40,786 nt of DNA, taken from Synechococcus sp. SP2 MAG (GTDB lineage Bacteria > Cyanobacteriota > Cyanobacteriia > PCC-6307 > Cyanobiaceae). A program made the position numbers and the translations under genes. Numbering within the stretch: the stretch's first letter is position 1; each line of letters begins with the position of its first letter. The notes under the pieces were generated by a model, which made no database searches, was not told the DNA's origin, and saw only the letters and a program-made list of their open reading frames with translations. Location: assembly GCA_030756895.1 (NCBI GenBank), contig JAVBIX010000002.1, positions 1 through 40,786 on the forward strand. Reading direction: 5' to 3'. This document shows, one piece after another, positions 8,882 to 17,587 of this stretch.

Positions 8882-8984
8882 ATCATTGTGATTCACTTTT
8901 GGCTGCAGACGAACCCGAGACATGCGGTATCAAAGACACCCTCAACACCACTATTCATCGACAGTCCCTTGAACAATCAAGATC

Positions 8985-9248
8985 ATGAGCTATTTCACCT
9001 GGAAAGAAGCTGGACTCACGAGCGACTGCTCCAGCCTTGAGGCGATGGCCTCCCGCTTTGAAGAAGCAGCCAGCCTGATGCGGCGAATGGCACAACAGGG
9101 CTTTGAGCTCAACTCAAAAGGACGTCAACAACACATCACCCACAGTGATGCCGACGTCTTTGAGTCTTGGGGCTTTGTGAATGAAGAACCTGCCTTCCGC
9201 CAGCTCACCTTGATCAGCGATCCATCCACAGAGTCGACCGCGACTTAA
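8985..9248 (+). CDS. Small protein of unknown function, likely conserved in picocyanobacteria
   Basis: An 87-residue protein that I cannot assign to a function. The N-terminal half is a predicted amphipathic helix (SSLEAMASRFEEAASLMRRM), followed by GFELNSKGRQQHITHSDADV and a C-terminal segment, WGFVNEEPAFRQLTLISD. It has no signal peptide or membrane segment. Base composition and codon use are like the housekeeping neighbours and unlike the ParA region just upstream. That favours an old resident gene rather than part of the insert. Its stop codon directly abuts the stop of the small membrane-protein gene on the other strand. Confidence 0.78.
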   Translation: MSYFTWKEAGLTSDCSSLEAMASRFEEAASLMRRMAQQGFELNSKGRQQHITHSDADVFESWGFVNEEPAFRQLTLISDPSTESTAT

Positions 9249-9458
9249 TCAACGACGACGAAAACCGCCAATCACCCACACCAGTACAAACAAAAAGGAA
9301 GACAGGCCTAGGTAGATCAAAGTCCACTTTTGAACGGTGGCGATCTCCCAACCAAATAGCAGACCATTGGCCGCGTCTCCAGCCGTTGTAAACGCAAGCG
9401 GCAAAGGCATGAGGGGCAGAGCGAGAGGATCAAGCCATGCTGCCTTGAAACCCGCCAT
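9249..9458 (-). CDS. Small single-helix membrane protein, function unknown
   Basis: A 69-residue protein with one clear transmembrane helix near its C-terminus (WTLIYLGLSSFLFVLVWVIGG) and a basic FRRR end, suggesting N-out/C-in topology. It has no known family. The ATG at 9458 is preceded by a GGGAAGG stretch at workable spacing, but it shares the CATG with the purT ATG on the opposite strand. The downstream ATG at 9410 would give 53 residues and remove the overlap, but has no Shine-Dalgarno. Stops of this gene and of the 87-residue gene abut exactly. Confidence 0.65.
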   Translation of the reverse strand: MAGFKAAWLDPLALPLMPLPLAFTTAGDAANGLLFGWEIATVQKWTLIYLGLSSFLFVLVWVIGGFRRR

Positions 9459-10626
9459 GACGACCTTCCCAAAAACAGTGATGCTGCTCGGCAGCGGCGA
9501 ACTGGGCAAAGAGGTAGCGATCGCCGCCCAGAGACTGGGTTGCCACGTCATCGCCTGCGACCGTTACGCCAATGCGCCAGCCATGCAGGTCGCAGATCAG
9601 GCCGAAGTGCTGACCATGACTGATCCAAACGCCTTAAAGGCTGTTGTGACCAAGCATCAGCCGGATGTACTGATCCCGGAAATCGAAGCGCTGGCTGTGG
9701 ATGCCCTGCAAGCACTGGAAGACAACGGCATCTGCGTGATTCCCACCGCCAGGGCCACTGCCGTAACAATGAATCGCGACCGAATCAGGGATCTGGCTGC
9801 AGGTGAACTTGCGCTACGCACCGCACGCTTTGCCTATGCCTCCGATGCACAGGAGCTCCAGCGTGCCGCCGCACCGTTGGGTTGGCCCGTGGTTATCAAA
9901 CCGGTGATGAGCTCCTCGGGAAAAGGCCAAAGCGTGGTTCACTCCGCTGCTGAATTAGATCAGGCCTGGGAGATCGCCATGGCAGGAGCCCGGGGCAGCT
10001 CGGCCCAGGTGATCGTGGAGGAATTTCTTAATTTTGATCTTGAAATCACCCTGCTCACCATCCGTCAACGCGATGGAACCACCCTGTTTTGCCCCCCGAT
10101 TGGTCATCAACAAGCCAATGGCGATTACCAATGCAGTTGGCAGCCCGCGCCGATCTCGCCCAGCCAACTGCAACAGGCCCAAACGATGGCTCGCACCGTC
10201 ACAGACAACCTTGGCGGTGCCGGTCTGTTTGGGGTGGAGTTTTTCTTATGCGGCGATGAGGTGGTGTTTTCCGAGCTCTCTCCAAGACCGCATGACACCG
10301 GTCTCGTAACCCTGATCAGCCAAAACCTAAGCGAATTCGACCTGCATCTTCGGGCCGTATTAGGACTACCCATCCCCTCGATCACAACTGCCGATGCTGC
10401 GGCCAGCCGCGTGATCCTGGCCGAAAGCCAGGGAAAGCACGTTCAATTCAGTGGTGTTGAACAAGCCCTCTCAGAGCCAGACACGAAGCTTCTGCTCTTT
10501 GGCAAACAAGAGGCCCGGCCAGGACGCCGGATGGGCGTTGCTTTGGCCCGCGGCACTGATATGCACGAAGCCTTAGCCAAGGCAGACCGTTGTGCAGCGG
10601 CTGTGAAGGTTCAGGTCAAGGATTGA
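9457..10626 (+). CDS. purT: Formate-dependent GAR transformylase PurT
   Basis: A 389-residue ATP-grasp enzyme that formylates glycinamide ribonucleotide using formate and ATP in purine synthesis. The N-terminus matches the family exactly: TVMLLGSGELGKEVAIAAQR then IACDRYANAPAMQVAD. Further motifs are WPVVIKPVMSSSGKGQSVV (ATP binding), VIVEEFLNFDLEITLLT, GLFGVEFFLCGDEVVFSELS and SPRPHDTGLVTL. The reading frame stays open upstream to 9337, but homology starts at 9457. A start at 9409 is possible. No good Shine-Dalgarno precedes 9457. The gene overlaps sps by 16 bases at the 3' ends. purL and purF of the same pathway lie near the origin in this window. Confidence 0.96.
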   Translation: MTTFPKTVMLLGSGELGKEVAIAAQRLGCHVIACDRYANAPAMQVADQAEVLTMTDPNALKAVVTKHQPDVLIPEIEALAVDALQALEDNGICVIPTARATAVTMNRDRIRDLAAGELALRTARFAYASDAQELQRAAAPLGWPVVIKPVMSSSGKGQSVVHSAAELDQAWEIAMAGARGSSAQVIVEEFLNFDLEITLLTIRQRDGTTLFCPPIGHQQANGDYQCSWQPAPISPSQLQQAQTMARTVTDNLGGAGLFGVEFFLCGDEVVFSELSPRPHDTGLVTLISQNLSEFDLHLRAVLGLPIPSITTADAAASRVILAESQGKHVQFSGVEQALSEPDTKLLLFGKQEARPGRRMGVALARGTDMHEALAKADRCAAAVKVQVKD

Positions 10627-12764
10627 TCATGCCGGGCTCGTCCGCCCAAAAACCGATAGTGCTGGATCCCTTCCAGCACCCCGGGTAATTGGGAGCGACT
10701 CGCAAAGTAAACACGCTGTTGCTGTCGAAAATCATCCAAACAAGGATCGTGATCGCCCAAGACAACGGTGGCGGGTCGTCCGCAAACCAACTCACCATCA
10801 CCCTGTTCACTGGCTACAACCAACATTTGTTCCAGTGGAAGCCCCCAGCGCAGAGCGAGAAAACGGATCGCTTCGCTACGGGATGCCCTTAGGGGCAGCA
10901 CATCTAGATACCAATGGCAGCGAAGCTGGGGACGCGCGGCCTGGTGGCGCTGGCGCAGACGTTGCCGGATCAAGGGAAGGATCTCTTCTCCAGCATCGCG
11001 AATCGTGTAGCTGAGCTTGAACGAACCCTGCTGCTCAGGTCGCTGCAATTCAATGTGATCGGTGAGGTCGGCCAGTGCAGTTTCCACAGCTGCGCGGTCC
11101 CAATCCACTCCAATCTGAGCCGACCAAAACAAATCAGGCTCACTCTCCTGGCCGTAGTGAATCTCCGTACCAGCCCCTGTGATCCAAACCTTTGGTTCCG
11201 GAAGTAACAACTCCCCAAAACGTTGTCTGGCAGCAGGCAACGAACGACCAGAAAGGATTCCTAAAGAGCAGCGATCGAGCTGCTCACGCAACACCTTGAG
11301 CGCATCCCCATCGGGCTGTTCCAAACTGCTGTCGAGATCGAGCAACAGCAAGCGATCGCCCAAGGGCTGAAAACCTCCCGTGGAGGTGGTCTGACTGGAT
11401 GATGGAAGCGCGATTGGCTGGGTGACCGCCATGAGTCGCTCCTGCATCAATGCCAGGTAAGAACAAACGTGGGCGTCCCAGCTGAAGTGGCGACTCACCG
11501 CCTCCACACCGTTGTCACTCCAACGGCTCCAGCGTTGAAGATCAGAACCCGCACACTCCAAAGCATCTTGAAGAGCCTCTCGATCCGTCACATCTGCGAG
11601 TAAGCCGTTCTCACAGCGAGCCAGGATGTCCCTCGGGCCTCCGTCATCGGTCGCCACCATCGGCAGGCCGCACGCGGCAGCTTCCAACAAGGTGAGTCCA
11701 AACGGCTCCGTCAACGCAGGATTCACAAAGAGGCCGTGGCGCTCAGCAGCCCAGCGATAGATGGCAGGAATCTGATCGCGACGATGCTGCTTGGGATAGG
11801 CAATACGGCCGTAGAGGTCGTAGCGATCAACAAGATCAAACACCTGCTGAAACACATCGCGCTGCTGTTTCTCCATCTGGCGGGGATCCTCCCGACAGCC
11901 AAGCACCAGCACCAAATTGTGGCGCTGCCGTAAAACAGCAGACCGACCGAACGTCTCAACAAGAGCGGGAATGTTTTTGCGACGAACAGCCCTAGAAATC
12001 GCCAACAGCGGTGGAAGCTCAGGCTGACGCAAGAAAGGAGTTAAGAGCCCCTCAACCTCACGAACCTCTGCGGGCACCGAACCAGGGTGAAAGCGACGTG
12101 CGTCCACACCGGGAGGAACCACATGAGCCCGATCAGTACGAAATCCGCCGTAGCGGGAGTACTGCTGATCACATTCCTGGCGCGTACTGGTGATCACCAG
12201 ATCGGCATGAGCCAGCGCTAACTCCTCCGCATCAATGCGACGGCTGATCGAATAGGTCTGCTCGAGCTGTTGATGGTCCCCACCTCCAGCTAACAGGCGA
12301 CGCTGCTTCTCACGACCAAGGGAATGGCCTGTGAACACCAAGGGAATGCCAAGACGACGACTCAGCAATGCACCGACATAACCAGCATCGGCGTAGTGCG
12401 CATGAATCCAATCAGGTCGATTTTCAGGCTTCTGAAGGTGCACCACAAGCTGATCAGCAAGATCCTCGAGATAGGGCCAAAGCAATTCCTTGCGTAGGTA
12501 GCGCTTAGGACCGAAGGCAAAACGCTGGATGCCGGCACCGGCAGCAATCACTTCAACGGGCTGGGAGTAATCAGCTGAAACCCGTCTGTCCTGAATCAGG
12601 CGAGTCACCACATCAACGCGATCCACTTCAGCCCGAGCCGCAAGGCTGCGCACCAGTTCGAGCACATAGAGGGTTTGACCTCCGGTATCGGCGTCCCGTC
12701 CGAGCTCCAAATCATGGGAGCGGAACAATCCATGAAGATGGAGATGAAGTAGCCGAAAACCCAC
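10611..12764 (-). CDS. sps: Sucrose-phosphate synthase with degenerate phosphatase-like C-terminal domain
   Basis: A 717-residue glycosyltransferase that makes sucrose-6-phosphate from UDP- or ADP-glucose and fructose-6-phosphate, giving sucrose as compatible solute. The GT-B domain opens with FRLLHLHLHGLFRSHDLELG and DADTGGQTLYVLEL. It includes IHAHYADAGYVGALLS, FTGHSLGREKQRRLL and the sugar-nucleotide motif PALTEPFGLTLLEAAACGLP near residue 350. A HAD-type sucrose-phosphatase domain spans about residue 468 to the end. Its motif I is DLDSS. The motif III Lys is replaced (ASRS instead of ASKG) and motif IV is SEQGDG instead of the GDSGND type, so phosphatase activity is doubtful. The GTG start at 12764 has a GAGGG Shine-Dalgarno; TTG at 12770 is the alternative. 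An inverted repeat lies just upstream. Confidence 0.94.
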   Translation of the reverse strand: MGFRLLHLHLHGLFRSHDLELGRDADTGGQTLYVLELVRSLAARAEVDRVDVVTRLIQDRRVSADYSQPVEVIAAGAGIQRFAFGPKRYLRKELLWPYLEDLADQLVVHLQKPENRPDWIHAHYADAGYVGALLSRRLGIPLVFTGHSLGREKQRRLLAGGGDHQQLEQTYSISRRIDAEELALAHADLVITSTRQECDQQYSRYGGFRTDRAHVVPPGVDARRFHPGSVPAEVREVEGLLTPFLRQPELPPLLAISRAVRRKNIPALVETFGRSAVLRQRHNLVLVLGCREDPRQMEKQQRDVFQQVFDLVDRYDLYGRIAYPKQHRRDQIPAIYRWAAERHGLFVNPALTEPFGLTLLEAAACGLPMVATDDGGPRDILARCENGLLADVTDREALQDALECAGSDLQRWSRWSDNGVEAVSRHFSWDAHVCSYLALMQERLMAVTQPIALPSSSQTTSTGGFQPLGDRLLLLDLDSSLEQPDGDALKVLREQLDRCSLGILSGRSLPAARQRFGELLLPEPKVWITGAGTEIHYGQESEPDLFWSAQIGVDWDRAAVETALADLTDHIELQRPEQQGSFKLSYTIRDAGEEILPLIRQRLRQRHQAARPQLRCHWYLDVLPLRASRSEAIRFLALRWGLPLEQMLVVASEQGDGELVCGRPATVVLGDHDPCLDDFRQQQRVYFASRSQLPGVLEGIQHYRFLGGRARHDQSLT

Positions 12765-12782
12765 AAACAACCCTCAACGGAA

Positions 12783-12805
12783 CAAGACATCAGGTGCATG
12801 TCTTG
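12783..12805 (-). promoter_or_regulatory. Inverted repeat just upstream of the sps ribosome-binding site
   Basis: CAAGACAT (12783-12790) and ATGTCTTG (12798-12805) form a perfect 8-bp inverted repeat with a 7-base loop. It lies 18 bases upstream of the sps GTG at 12764. No T run follows. It could be an operator for a dimeric regulator or an mRNA leader hairpin next to the Shine-Dalgarno. Its role is inferred from position only. Confidence 0.55.
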
Positions 12806-13027
12806 ATTAAGGATTAAGGCGTTCAAACAAATTCAAAGCTGAAGAGATCCTTAGAAATCAACGGCTAAAAGCGTTTACTTCGGTTAAAAGCCAGTCTGAG
12901 GCTGGATCTTTCGCAGTTAGCGCAGCAACAAGAAAATGCAAACTGATGATGAAATGCAACGCAGCGTCGTGGAGATCGATCAGCTTGTTCTGATCATTTG
13001 AAGACGACTTTTTAAGAACAGGTGTTT

Positions 13028-14542
13028 CTAGAGCTGTCCAGTGACATCAACCAAAGGGACGGACGCATGTCCCCATCCACCGCCACTGAAGGTATGGGAC
13101 GAGGGAACAGCTAGCTGTTCATTAATCCAAGACAAAATCAGCGGCCCAAGAATCGGGGCTTCCTTCTGACCCACAGGCGCCCAAAGATTGAAATGGGTAC
13201 CACCTGAGGCCAGTACAAGACGATGGCCATTCGCCAATGGCTTCCCTCCCTTCAAAGGGACCACAGCCTCCGGATCGGAGGGAACCACCCAATCGTTGGT
13301 TCCACTCACCAACAACACCTTCGCCTGAAGGGACGAGCCGCTCGACTCATCAAAAAGAAGGTTCATTGGAGGACTCACAACGACGGCTGCCTTGACACGA
13401 GGATCAGCCAGTGATTCCTGATCAGCTCCCGACAACCAGCTGCATTGCAAAACCCAACTGAGATTTCGAGCTGAATCAAGAGGATCCTGACAGCGCGTTT
13501 TCAGCTTGCTACTCGTGGTTTGTAAACCACTCAATTGAATCGCTGCCGTGGCACCCCATGAATGACCGACAACCGCTACGTCATCAATAGCGATCTGTTG
13601 TCCCACCAACAGAGTGCCAGCCTCAACTCCATCCAATAGAGCTGAGACATCCAGAGGGCGGAAACGTAACTCCTCAGGATTTGGTAGTGCAGCAGCACCA
13701 CTGAGGAGATCTTTTTGCTGATCAGCATCACTCCCAGGATGACTCGGCAACAAAACGGTGTATCCGTTGGCAGCAAGCAAGCGACCCCAACCTTCGAAAC
13801 TCTCTGGCTCATCCCACAATCCATGAGAAATCACCACAAGCTTCCCGTTGGATGTTGCCTCTGGCGTCAACACGGTGATGTCGAGAACTTCGGAACGATG
13901 GGCTACGGGAAAGCGAATCTCCGCACGCGTCCAACCCTCAGCCCCCGATTCAGCCAGCGACTTTGGCGCTGGGGCCATCGCTGTTCCTTGCTCAACCAAT
14001 GCGCGAGCATCATCCTGATTAGCCCGTAAGCGTTTGGCGTTATAAGACAAAGCCTGAAAGTCAATCGATAACGACTCGCCCGGGACGCGACGGAGCAAGC
14101 CCAACAAATTGGGCTCTCCATCGCGATAGGCGGCTTGCAGAGCATCCGACAACATTTGTCCACTGGTGTCAGCCGGCAAACCCTCCACCTTCACCAACTC
14201 GGACGCCGTCAGTAAGGCTTGCTCAAGCAATGGGTGGCCCACCGATTGCTCAAACACACTTGATGTGCGCTTGGGAAGAGGTGCCGTAAGAAATTGAGCA
14301 AGAAGTCGGGACACGGAGCCATCGCCAACTCGATCTAATTCCTGCAGATCAGGGTTGGCCTCAATCAACTCCGCTGTTGTGCGTGCTCCCTTCAAATTGA
14401 GCGAGACATTCACATCCAAAATGGGGAGATCAATCGTCAGCCGTTCGACAGCAGAAACGGATCCAACAAACGAAACACTCATGACGGACGCGAACGCAAG
14501 CGAACGAACAACAACAGCCCAACGATCAAAGAAAAAAGTCAT
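13028..14542 (-). CDS. Exported alpha/beta hydrolase with N-terminal DUF1400 domain
   Basis: A 504-residue hydrolase. A signal peptide (VRSLAFASVMSVSFVGSVSA, cleavage near residue 31) points to the periplasm or beyond. A DUF1400-type helical domain spans about residues 33-170 (compare LSDALQAAYRDGEPNLLGLL). An alpha/beta-hydrolase fold follows. The nucleophile elbow is VAVVGHSWGAT with S328, the likely acid is D417 in SGTNDWVVPSD and the likely base is H450 in SGGTHFNLW; the oxyanion region is VVISHGLWDEPESFEGWG. This is the common cyanobacterial dienelactone-hydrolase/lipase-like family, whose substrate is not established. Its ATG overlaps the uvrA stop (ATGA), so it is probably translated from the uvrA transcript. 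Confidence 0.9.
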   Translation of the reverse strand: MTFFFDRWAVVVRSLAFASVMSVSFVGSVSAVERLTIDLPILDVNVSLNLKGARTTAELIEANPDLQELDRVGDGSVSRLLAQFLTAPLPKRTSSVFEQSVGHPLLEQALLTASELVKVEGLPADTSGQMLSDALQAAYRDGEPNLLGLLRRVPGESLSIDFQALSYNAKRLRANQDDARALVEQGTAMAPAPKSLAESGAEGWTRAEIRFPVAHRSEVLDITVLTPEATSNGKLVVISHGLWDEPESFEGWGRLLAANGYTVLLPSHPGSDADQQKDLLSGAAALPNPEELRFRPLDVSALLDGVEAGTLLVGQQIAIDDVAVVGHSWGATAAIQLSGLQTTSSKLKTRCQDPLDSARNLSWVLQCSWLSGADQESLADPRVKAAVVVSPPMNLLFDESSGSSLQAKVLLVSGTNDWVVPSDPEAVVPLKGGKPLANGHRLVLASGGTHFNLWAPVGQKEAPILGPLILSWINEQLAVPSSHTFSGGGWGHASVPLVDVTGQL

Positions 14543-17541
14543 GCCGCCGCCTCAATTGCTTGAGTTAATTCGGGAGGATGCTGTTTTAAAACTTGTTTAA
14601 GGTAGTGACCGGTATGACTAGTTTTATGTTGCGCTACTTCTTCAGGTGTTCCGGTAACAACAATCTGACCACCTTTATTACCACCTTCTGGACCTAAATC
14701 AATAACCCAATCCGAACAACGAATGACATCCAAATTGTGCTCAATACAAATTACAGAATTACCTTTATCAACAAGCCTCTGGATAACGTCCATCAATTTA
14801 TGTACATCATAGAAGCTGAGTCCTGTGGTTGGTTCATCAATTAGATAAAGAGTCTTTCCGGTAGCGCGGCGCGATAATTCCGTAGCAAGTTTCACCCGCT
14901 GAGCTTCACCACCAGAAAGAGTTGGAGCTGGCTGACCTAACTTTACATATCCAAGACCAACATCAACAAGTGTGACTAAGCGATCAGCAGCCTGAGGGAT
15001 CGCAGAGAAAACATCAGCGGCCTGCTCCACCGTCATTTCCAGAACATCAGCAATCGTATGACCTTTGTAGGTGACTTGAAGTGTTTCACGATTAAAACGA
15101 GCCCCTTTGCATACATCACATTGCACATACACATCAGGTAAAAAATTCATTTCAATGACATTCACGCCCTGGCCACGACAAGCCTCACAACGGCCGCCTT
15201 TCACATTGAAGCTGAACTGTCCAACCTGATAACCACGGGCTTTTGCCTCCACTGTGGCGGCAAAAATCTGACGAATGGGATCAAATGCTCCTGTGTAAGT
15301 AGCGGGATTAGAACGAGGGGTTCGACCAATCGGAGATTGATCAATCACGATTACTTTGTCAATTGACTTCAGCCCGCGCAGTTCTCCCAATCCTTGAGGA
15401 AAAGGAATCTTACGGCCAAGTCCATGCTCCAGAGCTGGATGCAAAAGCTCATTGACCAAAGTGCTCTTTCCACTTCCGCTCACCCCAGTGACTGAAACCA
15501 GTCGCCCCAGCGGGAACTCCACATTTAATCCCTCAAGATTATTACGGGAGCAATCAAGAAGTTTCAAACTGCGAGTACCACCATTACGGCGCTCTGCCGG
15601 AGTAGGAATACTCTTCCTCCCACTTAAATAAGCACCAGTTAAAGAGTCTTCAGCACCTAATAAGTCATCAATCGACCCCTCAGCAACGATGTGACCACCA
15701 TGCACTCCTGCTCCAGGGCCAATATCCACAAGATGGTCTGCGGCTCGGATCGTGTCTTCATCATGCTCAACCACCACCAAAGTGTTGCCTAAATCCCTCA
15801 GACGTTCGAGCGTGGCCAATAAACGATCGTTATCGCGCTGATGCAAACCAATACTTGGTTCATCGAGCACATAAAGAACACCTGTCAGCCCAGCACCAAT
15901 TTGAGTTGCAAGACGGATCCTCTGTGCTTCCCCACCTGACAGCGTCATCGCCGGTCGGTCCAAGCTCAAATAATCCAAGCCCACATCAAGCAGAAAGCGC
16001 AGACGCATCCGAATCTCTTTCAGGACAAGATCTCCGATCTGTATCTGACGCGAATTAAGAAGAGGATCAGAACCTTCATGGTTGCCCACACCCATCAAAC
16101 TTTCAATTCGTTCGAGAGTTTGACCCACACTCACTGCTGTCAGATCCGTAATCCGAAACGGGCCAACTTTTACCGCAAGTGCCTCCGGCCGCAAGCGCAG
16201 TCCAGCGCAGCTCTCACAAGGAACGAGCTCAAGAAATTTTTCAAGCTTCTGGCGCTGTGCCTCTCCACTGGCATCACGGAGTTGACGCTCAAGGATCGGC
16301 AAAATTCCCTCAAAAGGCCTCATATAGGTCTGAGACTTTCGATAACGACTATCCGCCTGAATTTGTATCGGCTCGCGACTTCCATTCAACAAAATGTCTT
16401 TTTGTTCATCAGTGAGATCCTTCCAAGGAGTCTTAATTTCAAACCCAAAAGCTTCTCCTACGGAATACAACAGCGAGAAGTAGTACGAATTATCTTTTTC
16501 TGCCCACGGAACGACAGCGGAATACACAGGCTGGGATGGATCTGGAACCACCCGATCAACAGTGAATTTTCGGATGTAACCAATTCCATGGCAAACCTCG
16601 CAAGCTCCATAAGGACTGTTGAATGAAAAAAGTCTTGGTGAAAGCTCTTCCATCACCGCCCCATGAATAGGACATGCATAGTTCTCAGAAAAGAGCCTTT
16701 CCTTCTCCACACCTTCGGGCAATTCTTCTCCCTTTTTAGGTACCACTTCAACAAGAGCCAAACCGTCACCTCGTTTCAATGCTGTACGCAAAGAATCATT
16801 GAGCCGCTCCTGAATTCCTTCTCGAGCGACCAGACGGTCCACCACAACTTCAATGGCGTGCTGATGATTTTTGTCTAGCTCAATATTGTCTGCGAGCTCA
16901 CGAACTTCACCATCGATGCGGATCCGAGCAAAGCCTTCAGCCGCTAACCCACTGATCAATTTGCTATGGGTTCCTTTCTTGCCGCGTACCACAGGGGCTA
17001 AAAGTTGATAACGGGTCCCCTCTGGAAGCGTGAGAATTTGATCAACCATTTCATCAATGGTCTGGGGCCGAATCGAACGACCACATTCGGGACAGTGGGG
17101 CTCCCCGGCACGACCAAATAAGAGACGCAGATAGTCGTGAATCTCAGTCACCGTTCCAACGGTGGAGCGGGGGTTATGGCTCGTTGATTTCTGATCAATC
17201 GAAATCGCAGGTGATAGCCCTTCAATGGCATCCACATCTGGTTTATCCACCTGACCAAGAAACTGACGCGCATACGCAGACAAACTCTCCACATAGCGAC
17301 GCTGACCTTCCGCAAAGATCGTGTCAAACGCTAAGGAGCTCTTCCCACTGCCACTCACCCCGGTGAAGACCACCATTTTGTTGCGTGGAATCGTCACATC
17401 CACGTTTTTGAGGTTGTGCTGCCGGGCACCACGCACCCGAATCACATCCTCCGAAGAAACACCACTCAATTTCACAGCCTTCGACGAAGAAGCCTTCGAC
17501 GAAGTGGAATCATCCTTTGCGGTCGGAGCAGGGCGCCCCAT
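14539..17541 (-). CDS. uvrA: Excinuclease ABC subunit A (UvrA)
   Basis: A 1000-residue UvrA, the damage-recognition ATPase of nucleotide excision repair acting with UvrB and UvrC. Both ABC modules are complete: Walker A GVSGSGKSSLAFDTIFAEGQ and GVSGSGKSTLVNELLHPALE, signatures TLSGGEAQRIRLATQIG and TLSGGEAQRVKLATELS, and Walker B LYVLDEPSIGLHQRD and LYLIDEPTTGLSFYD. Zinc-binding cysteines appear in CPECGRSI, CEVCHG and in CEACRGQG with CDVCKG. The protein is about 30-60 residues longer than usual because of a Ser/Lys-rich N-terminal extension before RVRGARQHNLKNVD. Several parts of the gene, especially the 3' third, are AT-rich compared with the neighbours. recN lies 46 bases upstream and the DUF1400 hydrolase overlaps downstream, so the three form a likely operon. 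Confidence 0.98.
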   Translation of the reverse strand: MGRPAPTAKDDSTSSKASSSKAVKLSGVSSEDVIRVRGARQHNLKNVDVTIPRNKMVVFTGVSGSGKSSLAFDTIFAEGQRRYVESLSAYARQFLGQVDKPDVDAIEGLSPAISIDQKSTSHNPRSTVGTVTEIHDYLRLLFGRAGEPHCPECGRSIRPQTIDEMVDQILTLPEGTRYQLLAPVVRGKKGTHSKLISGLAAEGFARIRIDGEVRELADNIELDKNHQHAIEVVVDRLVAREGIQERLNDSLRTALKRGDGLALVEVVPKKGEELPEGVEKERLFSENYACPIHGAVMEELSPRLFSFNSPYGACEVCHGIGYIRKFTVDRVVPDPSQPVYSAVVPWAEKDNSYYFSLLYSVGEAFGFEIKTPWKDLTDEQKDILLNGSREPIQIQADSRYRKSQTYMRPFEGILPILERQLRDASGEAQRQKLEKFLELVPCESCAGLRLRPEALAVKVGPFRITDLTAVSVGQTLERIESLMGVGNHEGSDPLLNSRQIQIGDLVLKEIRMRLRFLLDVGLDYLSLDRPAMTLSGGEAQRIRLATQIGAGLTGVLYVLDEPSIGLHQRDNDRLLATLERLRDLGNTLVVVEHDEDTIRAADHLVDIGPGAGVHGGHIVAEGSIDDLLGAEDSLTGAYLSGRKSIPTPAERRNGGTRSLKLLDCSRNNLEGLNVEFPLGRLVSVTGVSGSGKSTLVNELLHPALEHGLGRKIPFPQGLGELRGLKSIDKVIVIDQSPIGRTPRSNPATYTGAFDPIRQIFAATVEAKARGYQVGQFSFNVKGGRCEACRGQGVNVIEMNFLPDVYVQCDVCKGARFNRETLQVTYKGHTIADVLEMTVEQAADVFSAIPQAADRLVTLVDVGLGYVKLGQPAPTLSGGEAQRVKLATELSRRATGKTLYLIDEPTTGLSFYDVHKLMDVIQRLVDKGNSVICIEHNLDVIRCSDWVIDLGPEGGNKGGQIVVTGTPEEVAQHKTSHTGHYLKQVLKQHPPELTQAIEAAA

Positions 17542-17587
17542 ACGGAGTGTGTTCAGCAGCCCATGAGTCTAAGGAGACTGCTGCTGT

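Larger units (their letters stand above)
8511..8984. other. 474-base AT-rich intergenic region
   Basis: The spacer between the orphan ParA gene (minus) and the 87-residue gene (plus) has no recognisable gene. Sampled lines are about 35% GC, well below the flanks. It contains two inverted repeats (8707-8733 and 8845-8881) and one 22-codon open frame (8823-8891) that overlaps the second repeat. I see no tRNA-like cloverleaf, and none of the inverted repeats is followed by a T run. It must hold the promoters of both flanking genes and may carry a small RNA. Confidence 0.6.

Noticed and set aside
9517-9524. HIP1 octamer GCGATCGC
   Set aside because: Only three copies were noticed (also 11352-11359 and 26880-26887), too few to claim the strong enrichment seen in some other cyanobacteria.
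12861-12900. Possible minus-strand terminator after the DUF1400 hydrolase gene
   Set aside because: The best stem is only 4-5 bp before TTTT, too weak to call.
12936-13001. 21-codon plus-strand frame in the sps-hydrolase spacer
   Set aside because: It has no Shine-Dalgarno, no recognisable motif, and a length expected by chance. The 257-base spacer otherwise shows only weak inverted repeats besides the one at 12783-12805.
16078-16626. Open frame of 182 codons on the plus strand inside uvrA
   Set aside because: Shadow of uvrA; the translation is not protein-like and has no ribosome-binding site.
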